DNA of 19,184 bases from JAKAXG01 sp035702985 (GCA_035702985.1 DASSZD010000131.1:1-19184), one strand, 5' to 3'; counted from the stretch's first letter, positions 1-6,712 are shown. Program-made: numbers and translations. Notes: generated by a model not told the origin, from the letters alone.

Positions 1-6
1 CCGCAG

Positions 7-840
7 CTACCTGCGCTGGAGGTCGCGCAACTGGCGGTAGCCGATGAGATGCACGCCGGGGCGGGCGGTCAGCACCCGCAGCGAGTCCGACGTCATCGAC
101 AGGTCGTGGTCGGCCACCCGGGCCGGCCAGTCGGGCACCACGGCCCGCAGCTCCGCCGAGTCGATCGCCGGGCGCAGCACGATCTCGGTCACTCCCGGCC
201 GTATGTCCGACAGCAGCTGGTCCAGGGCGGCCCGGGTGCTGCGGCCGCCGGCGACACGCACCAGGTAGTCGGGTGAGACGACCGATTCCTCGGCTGCCAG
301 CGCCCGGAACGGGAAGCCCAGCCGGCCCTCGTCCGAACCGTCGGGCAGCCTGAGCGGCAGTCCGAAGTCGACGGCCATCTCCAGCGCCACGTCGAAGAAC
401 TCCGGCCTGGATTCGAGCGCCCCCAGATGGCAGCTCAGGTGGCTGACGTCGAACCCCCAGTAGATCGCCCGCTCGATCTGGGCCCGGCACTCGCGGCGCA
501 CCTCGTCGGTGTCGGCGTGGTCCCAGAGGTCCTCGACCGTGCGGGGGAACCCCCCGTCACCGTCCAGCAGGGACGGGCAGTAGGTGATGGGACCCCAGCG
601 GATCAGGTCGTGCTCGGAGTTGAGCGTCAGCTGGACCCCCACGTCCTCGCCGCGGTAGCGGGCGGCGGCCTCCCGGGCCCAGGGGCCGGGGACGGTCAGC
701 CCGGCCGCCCGGCCCATGCCCTCCCGCAGGGCGCTGTACACGCCGGCGTTGGTGGCGTGACACACCCCCAGCCCGTCGCAGGTGACGATGACCAGACAGG
801 CGTCCGGCGGGTAGCCGAGGGCCTCGACCAGGCTGCTCAA
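7..840 (-). CDS. YdjC/ChbG-like carbohydrate deacetylase homologue, metal site altered
   Basis: The 277-residue protein matches the YdjC/ChbG/HpnK fold family, whose active members remove acetyl groups from sugars using a metal held by Asp and His residues. Visible family blocks are the N-terminal strand with D22 (TCDGLGVCHATN, residues 20-31), the GVQLTL block (68-73), the RWGP...SLLD region (81-93) and HLSCHLG (134-140). Family members usually read DD, VGxH and HLDSH here; this protein has D22-G23, Q70 in place of His, and S136-C137, so deacetylase activity is doubtful. The start is TTG (838-840), immediately after the TGA of the thiolase, with no clear Shine-Dalgarno, so translation is probably coupled to the thiolase. 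No signal peptide or membrane segment is seen. Family assignment is fairly secure; the function is not. Confidence 0.8.
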   Translation of the reverse strand: MSSLVEALGYPPDACLVIVTCDGLGVCHATNAGVYSALREGMGRAAGLTVPGPWAREAAARYRGEDVGVQLTLNSEHDLIRWGPITYCPSLLDGDGGFPRTVEDLWDHADTDEVRRECRAQIERAIYWGFDVSHLSCHLGALESRPEFFDVALEMAVDFGLPLRLPDGSDEGRLGFPFRALAAEESVVSPDYLVRVAGGRSTRAALDQLLSDIRPGVTEIVLRPAIDSAELRAVVPDWPARVADHDLSMTSDSLRVLTARPGVHLIGYRQLRDLQRR

Positions 841-2016
841 TCAGCGCTCGATCAGGGTCCCGGTGCCGAGGCCGCCGCCGCAGCACATGCTGACCAGGGC
901 CCGCCGCCCGCCCCGGCGCTCCAGCTCGTGCAGCGCCTTGGTGAGCAGCACGACCCCGGTGCCCCCCAGCGGGTGGCCCAGGGCGATGGCCCCGCCGTTG
1001 GGGTTGACCGCATCGGGGTCCGGTCCCAGCTCCTTCTCCCACGCCAGCACCACCGAGGCGAAGGCCTCGTTGATCTCGAACACGTCGATGTCGCCGATGC
1101 CCAGCCCGCTCCGCTGCAGGAGGAGCTGCGTGGCGTCGATGGGACCGGTGAGCATGAGGACCGGGTCCACCCCGACCAGGCAGGACGCCACCACCCGGGC
1201 CCTGGGGGTGAGCCCCAGCGCGGCGGCCTTCTCCGCGGTCATCATGAGCACGGCGGCTGCGCCGTCGGAGATCTGCGACGAGGTGCCGGCCGTGTGCACC
1301 CCGTCGGGGCGGGCGACCGGCTTGAGACCGGCCAGGCCCTCGGCGGTGGTGTCGCGCATGCCCTCGTCGCGCCCCACCCGGCGGGTCTCGCCGGTCGGCT
1401 TGCCCTCCTCGTCCAGGACCGGGGCGTCCACCTCGACGATCTGGGTGTCGAAACGGCCCTCGGCCCAGGCCCGGGCGGCGTTCTGCTGGGAGGCCAGGCC
1501 GAAGGCGTCGGTGTCCCGGCGGGTGATGCCCCACTTGTCGGCGATGCGCTCGGCCCCTTCGAACTGCGAGGTGAACTCGTACTGGCCGAAGTAGGACCTG
1601 GGGATGGGCACGCCCAGGCCCAGCTTCTTGGACGAGTTGGAGCCGATGGGGATCCGGCTCATCGACTCCACCCCGCACGCCACCGCCACGTCGACGGTCC
1701 CCGACGCCACCAGGGAGGCGGCCAGGTTGGCCGCCTGCTGGCTGGACCCGCACTGGGTGTCGACCGTCGTGGCGGCCACGGTGAGGGGCAGGCCCGCTGC
1801 CAGCCAGGACGTGCGGGCGATGTTGAACGACTGCTCGCCGACCTGCGAAACGCATCCGGACACGACCTGGCCCACCTCGGCCGGGTCGATACCGGTCCGG
1901 CCGATCAGGGCCTTGAGGGCGGTTCCGAGCAGTTCCGCGGGGTGAACCGTGGACAGCCCTCCGTTGCGGCGACCCACCGGGGTCCTGACAGCGTCGACAA
2001 TCACCACATCGGCCAT
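841..2016 (-). CDS. Acetyl-CoA acyltransferase (thiolase), FadA5-like
   Basis: This is a full-length thiolase of 391 residues, the usual size. It carries the nucleophile C89 in DTQCGSSQQA, the GHPLG histidine (H348) and the C-terminal CCGGGLG block, where C378 is the catalytic base cysteine. Thiolases cleave 3-ketoacyl-CoA with CoA, or condense two acyl-CoAs. The N-terminus (VRTPVGRRNGGLSTVHPAELLG) and the GEQSFNIAR and TTVDTQCGS blocks resemble, from memory, mycobacterial FadA5, the steroid side-chain thiolase. I infer a degradative role on fatty acyl or steroid side-chain CoA. The ATG at 2014-2016 is preceded by TAGCAT and 6 nt, so the message is probably leaderless. The YdjC-like gene follows without a gap. 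Family confidence is high; substrate is uncertain. Confidence 0.95.
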   Translation of the reverse strand: MADVVIVDAVRTPVGRRNGGLSTVHPAELLGTALKALIGRTGIDPAEVGQVVSGCVSQVGEQSFNIARTSWLAAGLPLTVAATTVDTQCGSSQQAANLAASLVASGTVDVAVACGVESMSRIPIGSNSSKKLGLGVPIPRSYFGQYEFTSQFEGAERIADKWGITRRDTDAFGLASQQNAARAWAEGRFDTQIVEVDAPVLDEEGKPTGETRRVGRDEGMRDTTAEGLAGLKPVARPDGVHTAGTSSQISDGAAAVLMMTAEKAAALGLTPRARVVASCLVGVDPVLMLTGPIDATQLLLQRSGLGIGDIDVFEINEAFASVVLAWEKELGPDPDAVNPNGGAIALGHPLGGTGVVLLTKALHELERRGGRRALVSMCCGGGLGTGTLIER

Positions 2017-2022
2017 GGACCG

Positions 2023-2028
2023 ATGCTA
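2023..2028 (-). promoter_or_regulatory. -10 element (TAGCAT) of the thiolase, leaderless
   Basis: On the minus strand TAGCAT is followed by 6 nt (CGGTCC) and then the ATG at 2016, so transcription would begin at or next to the start codon. No good -35 (TTGACA-like) is visible 16-18 bp upstream. The core GACCGGTAGCATC is identical to that of the F420-type oxidoreductase promoter at 2277-2289. Confidence 0.55.
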
Positions 2029-2077
2029 CCGGTCCCGGCCCGGTCGGCCGAATGGGTGGTCGGGTCCGCCGGCCGGC

Positions 2078-2088
2078 GTGACTGTCAC
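2078..2088. promoter_or_regulatory. Short palindrome GTGACTGTCAC in the thiolase / 55-residue gene divergent region
   Basis: GTGAC-T-GTCAC is a perfect 5-bp inverted repeat around one base, about 10 bp upstream of the candidate -10 of the 55-residue gene and 50 bp upstream of the thiolase -10. Its size and place fit an operator half or activator site. A second interrupted repeat, CACCCA (2088-2093) and TGGGTG (2104-2109), surrounds the same -10. Either could be chance in GC-rich DNA. Confidence 0.25.
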
Positions 2089-2110
2089 ACCCACCCGGGA
2101 TGATGGGTGC

Positions 2111-2278
2111 ATGGCCGAACAGCTTGCACTGATGGAGCGGGACGGATCGGACTTCCGGCTGGACGCCCGGACCCGGGCGGTCGGCAAGGCCGGGGTCGCC
2201 GAGGCCCGTCGCGTCCTGCGGGAGGTGGTCCGGGCGGCCGCCGAGCGGGACGCCCGGGCGGAGCAGGTCGCCGCCTGA
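2111..2278 (+). CDS. Small charged protein, 55 residues, unknown function
   Basis: The ORF encodes MAEQLALMERDG, then FRLDARTRAVGKAGVAEAR, then an Arg/Ala/Glu-rich helical C-terminus ending AEQVAA. It has no Cys, signal peptide or membrane segment. The central LDxxTRxxGxxGVAxAR pattern followed by an amphipathic helix resembles small hypothetical proteins I recall from related actinobacteria, but I cannot name a family. The ATG at 2111 is chosen because GATGAT (2099-2104) lies 6 nt upstream, giving the same leaderless geometry as neighbouring genes. The stop TGA (2276-2278) lies 17 bp before the next start, so read-through into the oxidoreductase is possible although that gene has its own -10. 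An internal ATG at codon 8 is a less likely start. Confidence 0.65.
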   Translation: MAEQLALMERDGSDFRLDARTRAVGKAGVAEARRVLREVVRAAAERDARAEQVAA

Positions 2279-2282
2279 CCGG

Positions 2283-2288
2283 TAGCAT
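2283..2288 (+). promoter_or_regulatory. -10 element (TAGCAT) of the 2296 oxidoreductase, leaderless
   Basis: TAGCAT is followed by 7 nt (CCGGCAA) and the ATG at 2296. There is no Shine-Dalgarno in that gap. The 13-bp core matches the thiolase promoter on the opposite strand. Confidence 0.55.
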
Positions 2289-2295
2289 CCGGCAA

Positions 2296-3246
2296 ATGGG
2301 CTACGGAATCACCATCCCCTTCGACGGGGTCACTCTCGCCGAGCACCGCCCCTGGGTCGAGGAGCTCAGCGATCTGGGTTACACCGACGTGTGGTCCTCG
2401 GAGGCGGACGGGTCCGACGCCTTCACCCCCCTGGCCCTGGCCGCGGCGTGGAACCCGGCCCTGCGGCTCGGCACCGCCATCGTGCCGTCGTTCACCCGGG
2501 GGCCGGCCCTGGTGGCCCAGAGCGCGGCGGCCCTGGCCGAGGCGGCGCCGGGCCGGTTCGTGCTGGGAGTCGGCACCTCGTCGGACGTGATCGTGCAGCG
2601 GTGGAACGGCATCCCCTTCGAGCAGCCCTACCAGCGCACCCGGGACCTGGTCCGGTTCCTGCGGGTGGCCCTGACCGGTGAGAAGGTGGACGCCGAGTTC
2701 GACACCTTCCGGGTGCAGGGATTCCGGCTGGGCCGGCCGCCGGCCGAGGCGCCCCCCATCCTGGTGGCCGGGCTGCGGCCCGGCATGCTCCGACTGGCGG
2801 GCCGGGAGGGGGACGGGGCGGTCATCAACTGGCTGGGGGCGGACGACGTCCCCAAGGTGGTGGCCGAGGTGGGGCCGGGCAAGGAGGTGGTGGCTCGCAT
2901 CTTCGTCTTTCCCACCACGGACCGGGACCTGGTCCGCACCGTGGGCCGGCGGATGATCGCCGCCTATCTCAACGTGCCGGTCTACGCCGCCTTCCACGAG
3001 TGGCTGGGCCGGGGCCCGGAGCTGGAGGGCATGTGGGCGGCCTGGAAGGCCGGGGACCGCAGGGCGGCCCTGGACGCCATCCCCGACCGGGTGCTCGACG
3101 CCCTGATCCTCTCGGGCGAGCCGGCCGCCATCCGGGCCGAGGTCGGCCGCTACATGGACCACGGCGTGACCACGGCGGCGCTGGCGGTGGTGCCGTTCGG
3201 ACTGGATCTCCGCCAAGCGGTACGGGACCTGGCCCCCGGGCGCTGA
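2296..3246 (+). CDS. LLM-class F420-dependent oxidoreductase (Rv3093c-like)
   Basis: The 316-residue protein has the luciferase-like monooxygenase barrel: an N-terminal strand GYGITIPFDGVTL, a conserved early helix (WVEELSDLGYTDVWSSEADG, residues 20-39), the RLGTAIVPSFTRGP strand, GRFVLGVGTSS, and PPILVAGLRPGMLRLAGREGDG. In actinobacteria this subfamily generally uses coenzyme F420 for hydride transfer. The opening residues recall the TIGR03841/Rv3093c group, an assignment made from memory. The substrate is unknown. It is soluble, with no signal peptide. The ATG at 2296 is preferred over upstream in-frame starts because those fall inside the 55-residue gene and a TAGCAT -10 sits just before it. 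It converges on the small-protein gene at 3275 across a hairpin. Confidence 0.88.
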   Translation: MGYGITIPFDGVTLAEHRPWVEELSDLGYTDVWSSEADGSDAFTPLALAAAWNPALRLGTAIVPSFTRGPALVAQSAAALAEAAPGRFVLGVGTSSDVIVQRWNGIPFEQPYQRTRDLVRFLRVALTGEKVDAEFDTFRVQGFRLGRPPAEAPPILVAGLRPGMLRLAGREGDGAVINWLGADDVPKVVAEVGPGKEVVARIFVFPTTDRDLVRTVGRRMIAAYLNVPVYAAFHEWLGRGPELEGMWAAWKAGDRRAALDAIPDRVLDALILSGEPAAIRAEVGRYMDHGVTTAALAVVPFGLDLRQAVRDLAPGR

Positions 3247-3251
3247 CCCCG

Positions 3252-3273
3252 ACCCGGCCGGGGGGGGCCGGGT
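3252..3273. terminator. Hairpin between convergent genes, probable two-way terminator
   Basis: ACCCGGCC (3252-3259) and GGCCGGGT (3266-3273) form a perfect 8-bp stem with a six-G loop, filling the 28-bp gap between two convergent stop codons. There is no T-tract on either strand. Confidence 0.55.
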
Positions 3274-3274
3274 G

Positions 3275-3640
3275 TCAGAGCAGGCGGAGCTGTTCGGTAC
3301 GCGACGCCCGGGTCACCAGCGCTTCCCAGCCGGCACCGCCCCGGGGGCCGGCGCAGTGCACCTCCAGGATCTCCACCGACAGGCTGCGGGCCAGCCCCCG
3401 GGCGTCGGTCACCGCCACGCTGCCGTCGCGCTCGCGGTGGGTGACCCGGCCCGTCCTCCAGCGGGACGCGGCACCGCTGCGCCAGCGCACCGTCTCGCCG
3501 GGCCGCAGACCCAGGATCGCCAGGCCGTCGGGGCCCTCGGACCGGGCGGCGTCGGCGGGGGAGCCCCGCCGGGTCCCGGTCAAGGTCGGGGGGAGCCGGT
3601 CGCTCCTGCGCCGGCGGCCGGCCCCGGTCGTCCCGGCCAC
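3275..3640 (-). CDS. Small Arg-rich protein of unknown function, last gene of a run
   Basis: From the GTG at 3638-3640 the protein has 121 residues. The N-terminal 35 residues are Arg/Gly-rich and probably disordered. The rest reads as a small beta domain: LGLRPGETVRWR (44-55), WRTGRVTHRERDGSVAVTD (61-79), ARSLSVEILEV (84-94) and a C-terminal WEALVTRASRTEQLRL. The W..G.V..R..DGSV..D pattern suggests an SH3-like barrel, which is inference only. The GTG lies 14 nt after the DsbA-like stop with CCGGGG just before it. An in-frame ATG at 3698-3700 lies inside the DsbA-like gene and would give 141 residues; I consider it less likely. Translation as the last cistron with the DsbA-like and PAP2 genes is likely. 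Confidence 0.6.
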   Translation of the reverse strand: MAGTTGAGRRRRSDRLPPTLTGTRRGSPADAARSEGPDGLAILGLRPGETVRWRSGAASRWRTGRVTHRERDGSVAVTDARGLARSLSVEILEVHCAGPRGGAGWEALVTRASRTEQLRLL

Positions 3641-3654
3641 ATCCCCGGCGCGGC

Positions 3655-4257
3655 TCAGTTGGAGATCGAGGTGTGCTTGAACTCGTTGAGCTCCGGCCAA
3701 CCCGTGATGTTGTCGAGGATCCGCTCGATGGTGCGCCGGGCCAGGTCGGCATCGCCGTGGGGTCGGCGCATGAGCCGGACGAACACCGCCCGGTCGCCCA
3801 CGATGAAGGTGGGCACCCCGAACACCTGGTGCCGGTCCACGGCCACCGTGTGCTCCTCCCGGAGGACCTGCAGCGGCCAGCCGGCGTCGACCTCGGCCAG
3901 CACGGCCCGGCCGTCGAGGCCGCTCTCCTCCAGCACCTTCATGACCACGTCCCGGTCGCGCAGGTCCAGGGACGAATCGTGGCGGGCCGAGAAGAACGCC
4001 TGGTGGGCGGGGAGGAACCGCTCCGGGAAGCGGTCACGGACCACGATGCCGGCCAGGTTGGCGATCAGGCCGGGGTAGCGATCGGGCTGGTCCCACACCG
4101 GCGGCTGCCCCTCCTCCACGTGGGCCTGGTCGAGGGAGAAGGCCTTGAAGTCGACCTGCCAGTCCGCCCCGCCGGCCAGCGCCGCCAGCACGTGCTCGTG
4201 CACGATCCGGGCGAACGGGCAGCGGTAATCCCAGGTAAGACCGAAACGGGTGCTCAT
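3655..4257 (-). CDS. DsbA-like thioredoxin-fold protein with a single active-site Cys (CPFA)
   Basis: The 200-residue protein has the DsbA/HCCA-isomerase thioredoxin fold. The active-site motif is DYRCPFAR (10-17), so C13 is present but the second Cys of CxxC is Ala16. The cis-proline loop is GVPTFIVGD (147-155, P149) and the helical insertion lies between about residues 40 and 130. There is no signal peptide, so it acts in the cytoplasm. A monothiol motif argues against classical disulfide formation and fits a thiol-conjugate role, such as mycothiol-linked reduction or isomerisation, which is inference. The C-terminal WPELNEFKHTSI block recalls other actinobacterial DsbA-family proteins. The ATG at 4255-4257 lies 8 bp after the PAP2 stop; the longer upstream reading frame overlaps PAP2 and is rejected. 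Confidence 0.85.
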   Translation of the reverse strand: MSTRFGLTWDYRCPFARIVHEHVLAALAGGADWQVDFKAFSLDQAHVEEGQPPVWDQPDRYPGLIANLAGIVVRDRFPERFLPAHQAFFSARHDSSLDLRDRDVVMKVLEESGLDGRAVLAEVDAGWPLQVLREEHTVAVDRHQVFGVPTFIVGDRAVFVRLMRRPHGDADLARRTIERILDNITGWPELNEFKHTSISN

Positions 4258-4265
4258 GACCGCTT

Positions 4266-4895
4266 TCAACGCCGGCGCCGGCGGGCCCATTCCGACCGGC
4301 CCGGCCGGCCGGGGGCGCCGGGGGTCGCCCCGAACGGCTCCACCGGGACCAGCTTGCGGGCCAGCTCCCCCAGGGCGACGCCCAGCACCACGCCGCCCAG
4401 CACATCCGAGGCGTGGTGGATCTTGACGTGGATCCGGCTGGCGGCCACCACGACGGCCAGGGCGTAGTAGAACGGCCACAGGGGGTCGCCGTCCCTGAGC
4501 AGGGCGGCGCCGAAGAAGGCGGCGCAGGCGTGCCCGCTGGGGAAGCTGCTGGTGCGGGGGGTGCGCAGGTGCAGCGGCCGCTCCCCGACGTAGACCGGCC
4601 GGGTCCGCCGGAACATGAACTTGACCGGGCCGTTGACCACCGCCGACTCGATGCCCAGACCGGCGGCGGCCCGGATCAGCGGCGCCTGCCACCCGTGGCG
4701 GCGGCGCCGGGCCTGCAGCAGGGCCAGGGCCAGCCAGACCACCCCGTGGTCACCGACGGCGCTGGCCCCGTACATGAGGGCGTCGACGGGCCGCCGGTTG
4801 CGGACGTGCTTCTCGAACCACTCGTCGGCCAGGTCGTCGAACGGCTCGAAGGCGGCTGGGATCGGTATGGTCGGGATCACCGGGCGGGGGGTCAT
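4266..4895 (-). CDS. PAP2-family membrane phosphatase
   Basis: All three PAP2/acid phosphatase signature blocks are present in the 209-residue protein: KFMFRRTRP (K92 to P100, the Kx6RP motif), PSGHA (119-123, with H122 as the general acid) and SRIHVKIHHASD (153-164, SRx5Hx3D with nucleophile H160 and D164). Hydrophobic segments near 51-61, 121-133, 138-152 and 165-177 fit a polytopic membrane enzyme. Members hydrolyse lipid phosphates such as phosphatidate, undecaprenyl pyrophosphate or polyprenol-phosphate-linked intermediates; the substrate here is not determined. The C-terminus ends in an Arg cluster. The DsbA-like gene follows after 8 bp and the Fe-S nuclease stops 39 bp upstream. A weak -10 (TACCTT, 4909-4914) and GGAA before the ATG may give it its own start. 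Confidence 0.93.
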   Translation of the reverse strand: MTPRPVIPTIPIPAAFEPFDDLADEWFEKHVRNRRPVDALMYGASAVGDHGVVWLALALLQARRRRHGWQAPLIRAAAGLGIESAVVNGPVKFMFRRTRPVYVGERPLHLRTPRTSSFPSGHACAAFFGAALLRDGDPLWPFYYALAVVVAASRIHVKIHHASDVLGGVVLGVALGELARKLVPVEPFGATPGAPGRPGRSEWARRRRR

Positions 4896-4908
4896 GATGT
4901 TCCGATCA

Positions 4909-4914
4909 AAGGTA
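4909..4914 (-). promoter_or_regulatory. Possible -10 element (TACCTT) of the PAP2 gene
   Basis: On the minus strand TACCTT is followed by 13 nt including GGAA and then the ATG at 4895. This would leave a leader of only about six nucleotides. It lies in the 39-bp gap after the nuclease stop codon. Weak evidence. Confidence 0.3.
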
Positions 4915-4934
4915 GGCGGCGTCGCGGCCTGCGG

Positions 4935-5768
4935 TCAGACGGCGGCGGCGACCGGCGCCACGCCGGCCGACGCAGCAGCGGCGGCGAGGCGGCTCATATC
5001 GCCGCCGACCGCCGGGCAGAACTCATGGTAGGAACAGTAACCGCACAGGCGGCCGGGCTTGGGGCGGAAGTCCTCCCGCTCGCAGGCCTGCTCCACGGCG
5101 CTCCAGATGGCCATGGACTGCTGCTGCAACCCCCGGATGGACTGGTCCGACGGCACGGTCGAGATGGCCATGGGCTCCCGCAGGTGCAGCAGCTGCACCC
5201 GGGCCGGCCGCCGGCCCAGCACCTGCTCGCACAGGAACGCGTAGAAGTGCACCCCTCCGAGGCGGGACTGCTCGTAGGCGGCGGGGGGTGCCCGGCCGGT
5301 CTTGTAGTCGGTGACCACCAGCTCGCCGTCGGGGTCGAGCTCCAGGCGGTCGATGATCCCCGACATCTTCAGGCTGCCCAGGCCCACCGACATGCGCAGC
5401 TCGGTGCCCAGGACCTGGACCCGGTCGGGGTCCTCCAGCCGGAAGTAGTTGTCGATCAGGGTGCCGGCGTCGGCCACGAACTCGTCCCGCTCCTCCGCGG
5501 TCAGGCCCAGCCCGGCGTACTCCTCGCCATCGAGTATCTCCGGCACGGCCCGCTCCAGCTTCTCGGCGGCGGCGGCCGGCGTGCGGGAGCCCGGCTCCTC
5601 CTCCCACATCAGCAGCTCCAGTGCCCGGTGCACCAGGGTGCCCTTGGCGGCGTGGGGTGAGGGCGGCTCCGGCAGCCGGTCGATCACCGACAGCCGGAAC
5701 GCCAGGGCGCAGTCCTTGAAAGAGGAGATCTTGGACGGCGACAGCGAGCCGGGGAGAGGCAGGGACAT
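4935..5768 (-). CDS. RecB/Cas4/AddB-like PD-(D/E)XK nuclease with Fe-S cysteines
   Basis: The 277-residue protein is a stand-alone RecB-family nuclease domain. Motifs in order: ISSFKDC (C20), GTLVHRALE (H47), GIIDRLELD (D140), VVTDYKTGR (D154, K156; the DxK core) and the QxxxY-like QSRLGGVHFY (from Q168). Three further cysteines, C242, C245 and C251 (CGYCSYHEFC), together with C20 reproduce the split one-plus-three arrangement that binds a 4Fe-4S cluster in Cas4 and AddB. Such proteins cut DNA ends in repair or spacer processing. No helicase, Cas1/Cas2 or CRISPR repeat lies in the window, so a housekeeping repair role is likelier. ATG 5766-5768 is chosen over longer upstream frames because they lie antisense to or inside the hydrolase gene and because -10 TAGCCT lies 8 nt upstream. 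Confidence 0.88.
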   Translation of the reverse strand: MSLPLPGSLSPSKISSFKDCALAFRLSVIDRLPEPPSPHAAKGTLVHRALELLMWEEEPGSRTPAAAAEKLERAVPEILDGEEYAGLGLTAEERDEFVADAGTLIDNYFRLEDPDRVQVLGTELRMSVGLGSLKMSGIIDRLELDPDGELVVTDYKTGRAPPAAYEQSRLGGVHFYAFLCEQVLGRRPARVQLLHLREPMAISTVPSDQSIRGLQQQSMAIWSAVEQACEREDFRPKPGRLCGYCSYHEFCPAVGGDMSRLAAAAASAGVAPVAAAV

Positions 5769-5776
5769 CGCTTCAG

Positions 5777-5782
5777 AGGCTA
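5777..5782 (-). promoter_or_regulatory. -10 element (TAGCCT) of the nuclease, fused to the hydrolase stop codon
   Basis: On the minus strand TAGCCT lies 8 nt before the nuclease ATG. Its first three bases are the TAG stop codon (5780-5782) of the upstream hydrolase. Confidence 0.45.
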
Positions 5783-6700
5783 ACCACGGGATGTGACGCC
5801 CATGGTGGACCGGGTGGCGTCGGGACGGGGCCGGAGGGCGGCGGCCACCACCGCCCCCACCTCGGCCGGGGCGGTCAGGGGACCGAAGTGGTCCAGCGTG
5901 GCGAACCGCCGGAACCCGCCCCTCGGCAGGTGGCGGGCGACCTGGGCCGCCACCGCCGCCACCGGGTCGGACAGGTCGGCCCCGGCGAGCACGGCCACCG
6001 GGGTCCGGACCTCGGGCAGGTGTTCCCACACCCCGCTGCCGGGGGCGGCCTCGAACACGGCCGCCTCGTCCTCGCGCACGCACGCCAGGGTCACCGACCC
6101 GTCGGGCTGGTCCACGAAGCCGTACTCCACGTAGTCGTGCAGGGCCCGGGGATCGAAGGCCGAGAACGGCGGCTTGGACCGGTAGTTGTCGAACGCCGCC
6201 CGCCGGGACGGGAAGGACGGCCGCCTCTTACGGGCCAGCACCGCCAGCGGGACCGGGGAGGTGCCGCCGTGGGCCTGCTCCCCGCCGGCCGGCAGCCAGT
6301 TCGGCGGTATCACCACCGGTTCGTAGCAGCACAGGGCCGAGAAGCTCCCGGGCCGCACCGCCTCCGCCAGCAGGGCCACCCCTCCCCCCAGCGAGTGGCC
6401 CACCGCTCCCCACGCCGCCCCCGGCTCCACATCGTCGATGACCCGCAGCAGGTCCTCGGCGAAGCGGGTCCAGTCGTCGTAGCGCCCGTCGGGGTCCTTG
6501 CCGGACCAGCCGTGGCCGCGCTGGTCCACGGCCCACACGCTGAACTCGGGGGTGAGCGAGCCGGCCAGCCGGGTGTAACAGCGGCCGTGGAAGCCGGTGG
6601 CGTGCACGATCACGACCGGCGGGCCGTCCCCGCCGAGATGATGGGCGGCGATCTCCACCCCGCCGGCGCCGGCCACCCGCCGGGTCGTCACTCCAGCCAT
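5780..6700 (-). CDS. Alpha/beta-hydrolase family enzyme
   Basis: The 306-residue protein has the classical alpha/beta hydrolase layout. The oxyanion strand is VVIVHATGFHGRCY (29-42), the DQRGHGWSGK block is at 59-68, the nucleophile elbow is GHSLGG with S103, the likely acid Asp is D242 or D245 in AGADLSDP, and the catalytic His is H271 in LDHFGPL. It is soluble with no leader peptide. Members include esterases, epoxide or haloalkane hydrolases and C-C hydrolases; sequence alone does not choose between them. The ATG at 6698-6700 is preceded by TACGGT and 6 nt, so it is probably leaderless. It is the first gene of a five-gene minus-strand run, and its stop overlaps the promoter of the nuclease behind it. 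Confidence 0.9.
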   Translation of the reverse strand: MAGVTTRRVAGAGGVEIAAHHLGGDGPPVVIVHATGFHGRCYTRLAGSLTPEFSVWAVDQRGHGWSGKDPDGRYDDWTRFAEDLLRVIDDVEPGAAWGAVGHSLGGGVALLAEAVRPGSFSALCCYEPVVIPPNWLPAGGEQAHGGTSPVPLAVLARKRRPSFPSRRAAFDNYRSKPPFSAFDPRALHDYVEYGFVDQPDGSVTLACVREDEAAVFEAAPGSGVWEHLPEVRTPVAVLAGADLSDPVAAVAAQVARHLPRGGFRRFATLDHFGPLTAPAEVGAVVAAALRPRPDATRSTMGVTSRG

Positions 6701-6706
6701 CCCCTG

Positions 6707-6712
6707 ACCGTA
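6707..6712 (-). promoter_or_regulatory. -10 element (TACGGT) of the alpha/beta hydrolase, leaderless
   Basis: TACGGT on the minus strand is followed by CAGGGG and the ATG at 6700. The AGGGG abuts the start codon and is too close to act as a normal Shine-Dalgarno, which favours a leaderless message. Confidence 0.5.

Larger units (their letters stand above)
2022..2289. repeat. 13-bp perfect inverted repeat flanking the 55-residue gene
   Basis: The left arm is 2022-2034 (gatgctaccggtc) and the right arm is 2277-2289 (gaccggtagcatc), exact reverse complements. Each arm contains the -10 hexamer TAGCAT of an outward-reading gene: the thiolase on the left and the F420-type oxidoreductase on the right. 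The match stops abruptly on both sides. It is better explained as two promoters of identical core sequence than as ends of a mobile element, because no transposase lies between them. Confidence 0.6.

Noticed and set aside
427..2103. 558-codon open frame on the + strand opposite the thiolase and YdjC-like genes
   Set aside because: It is antisense to two clear genes, rich in Gly/Pro/Arg/His/Val without motifs, as expected when GC-rich codons suppress stops on the other strand.
2022..2289. Small insertion element with terminal inverted repeats
   Set aside because: No transposase and no target-site duplication are seen; the arms coincide with two promoters, which explains them better.
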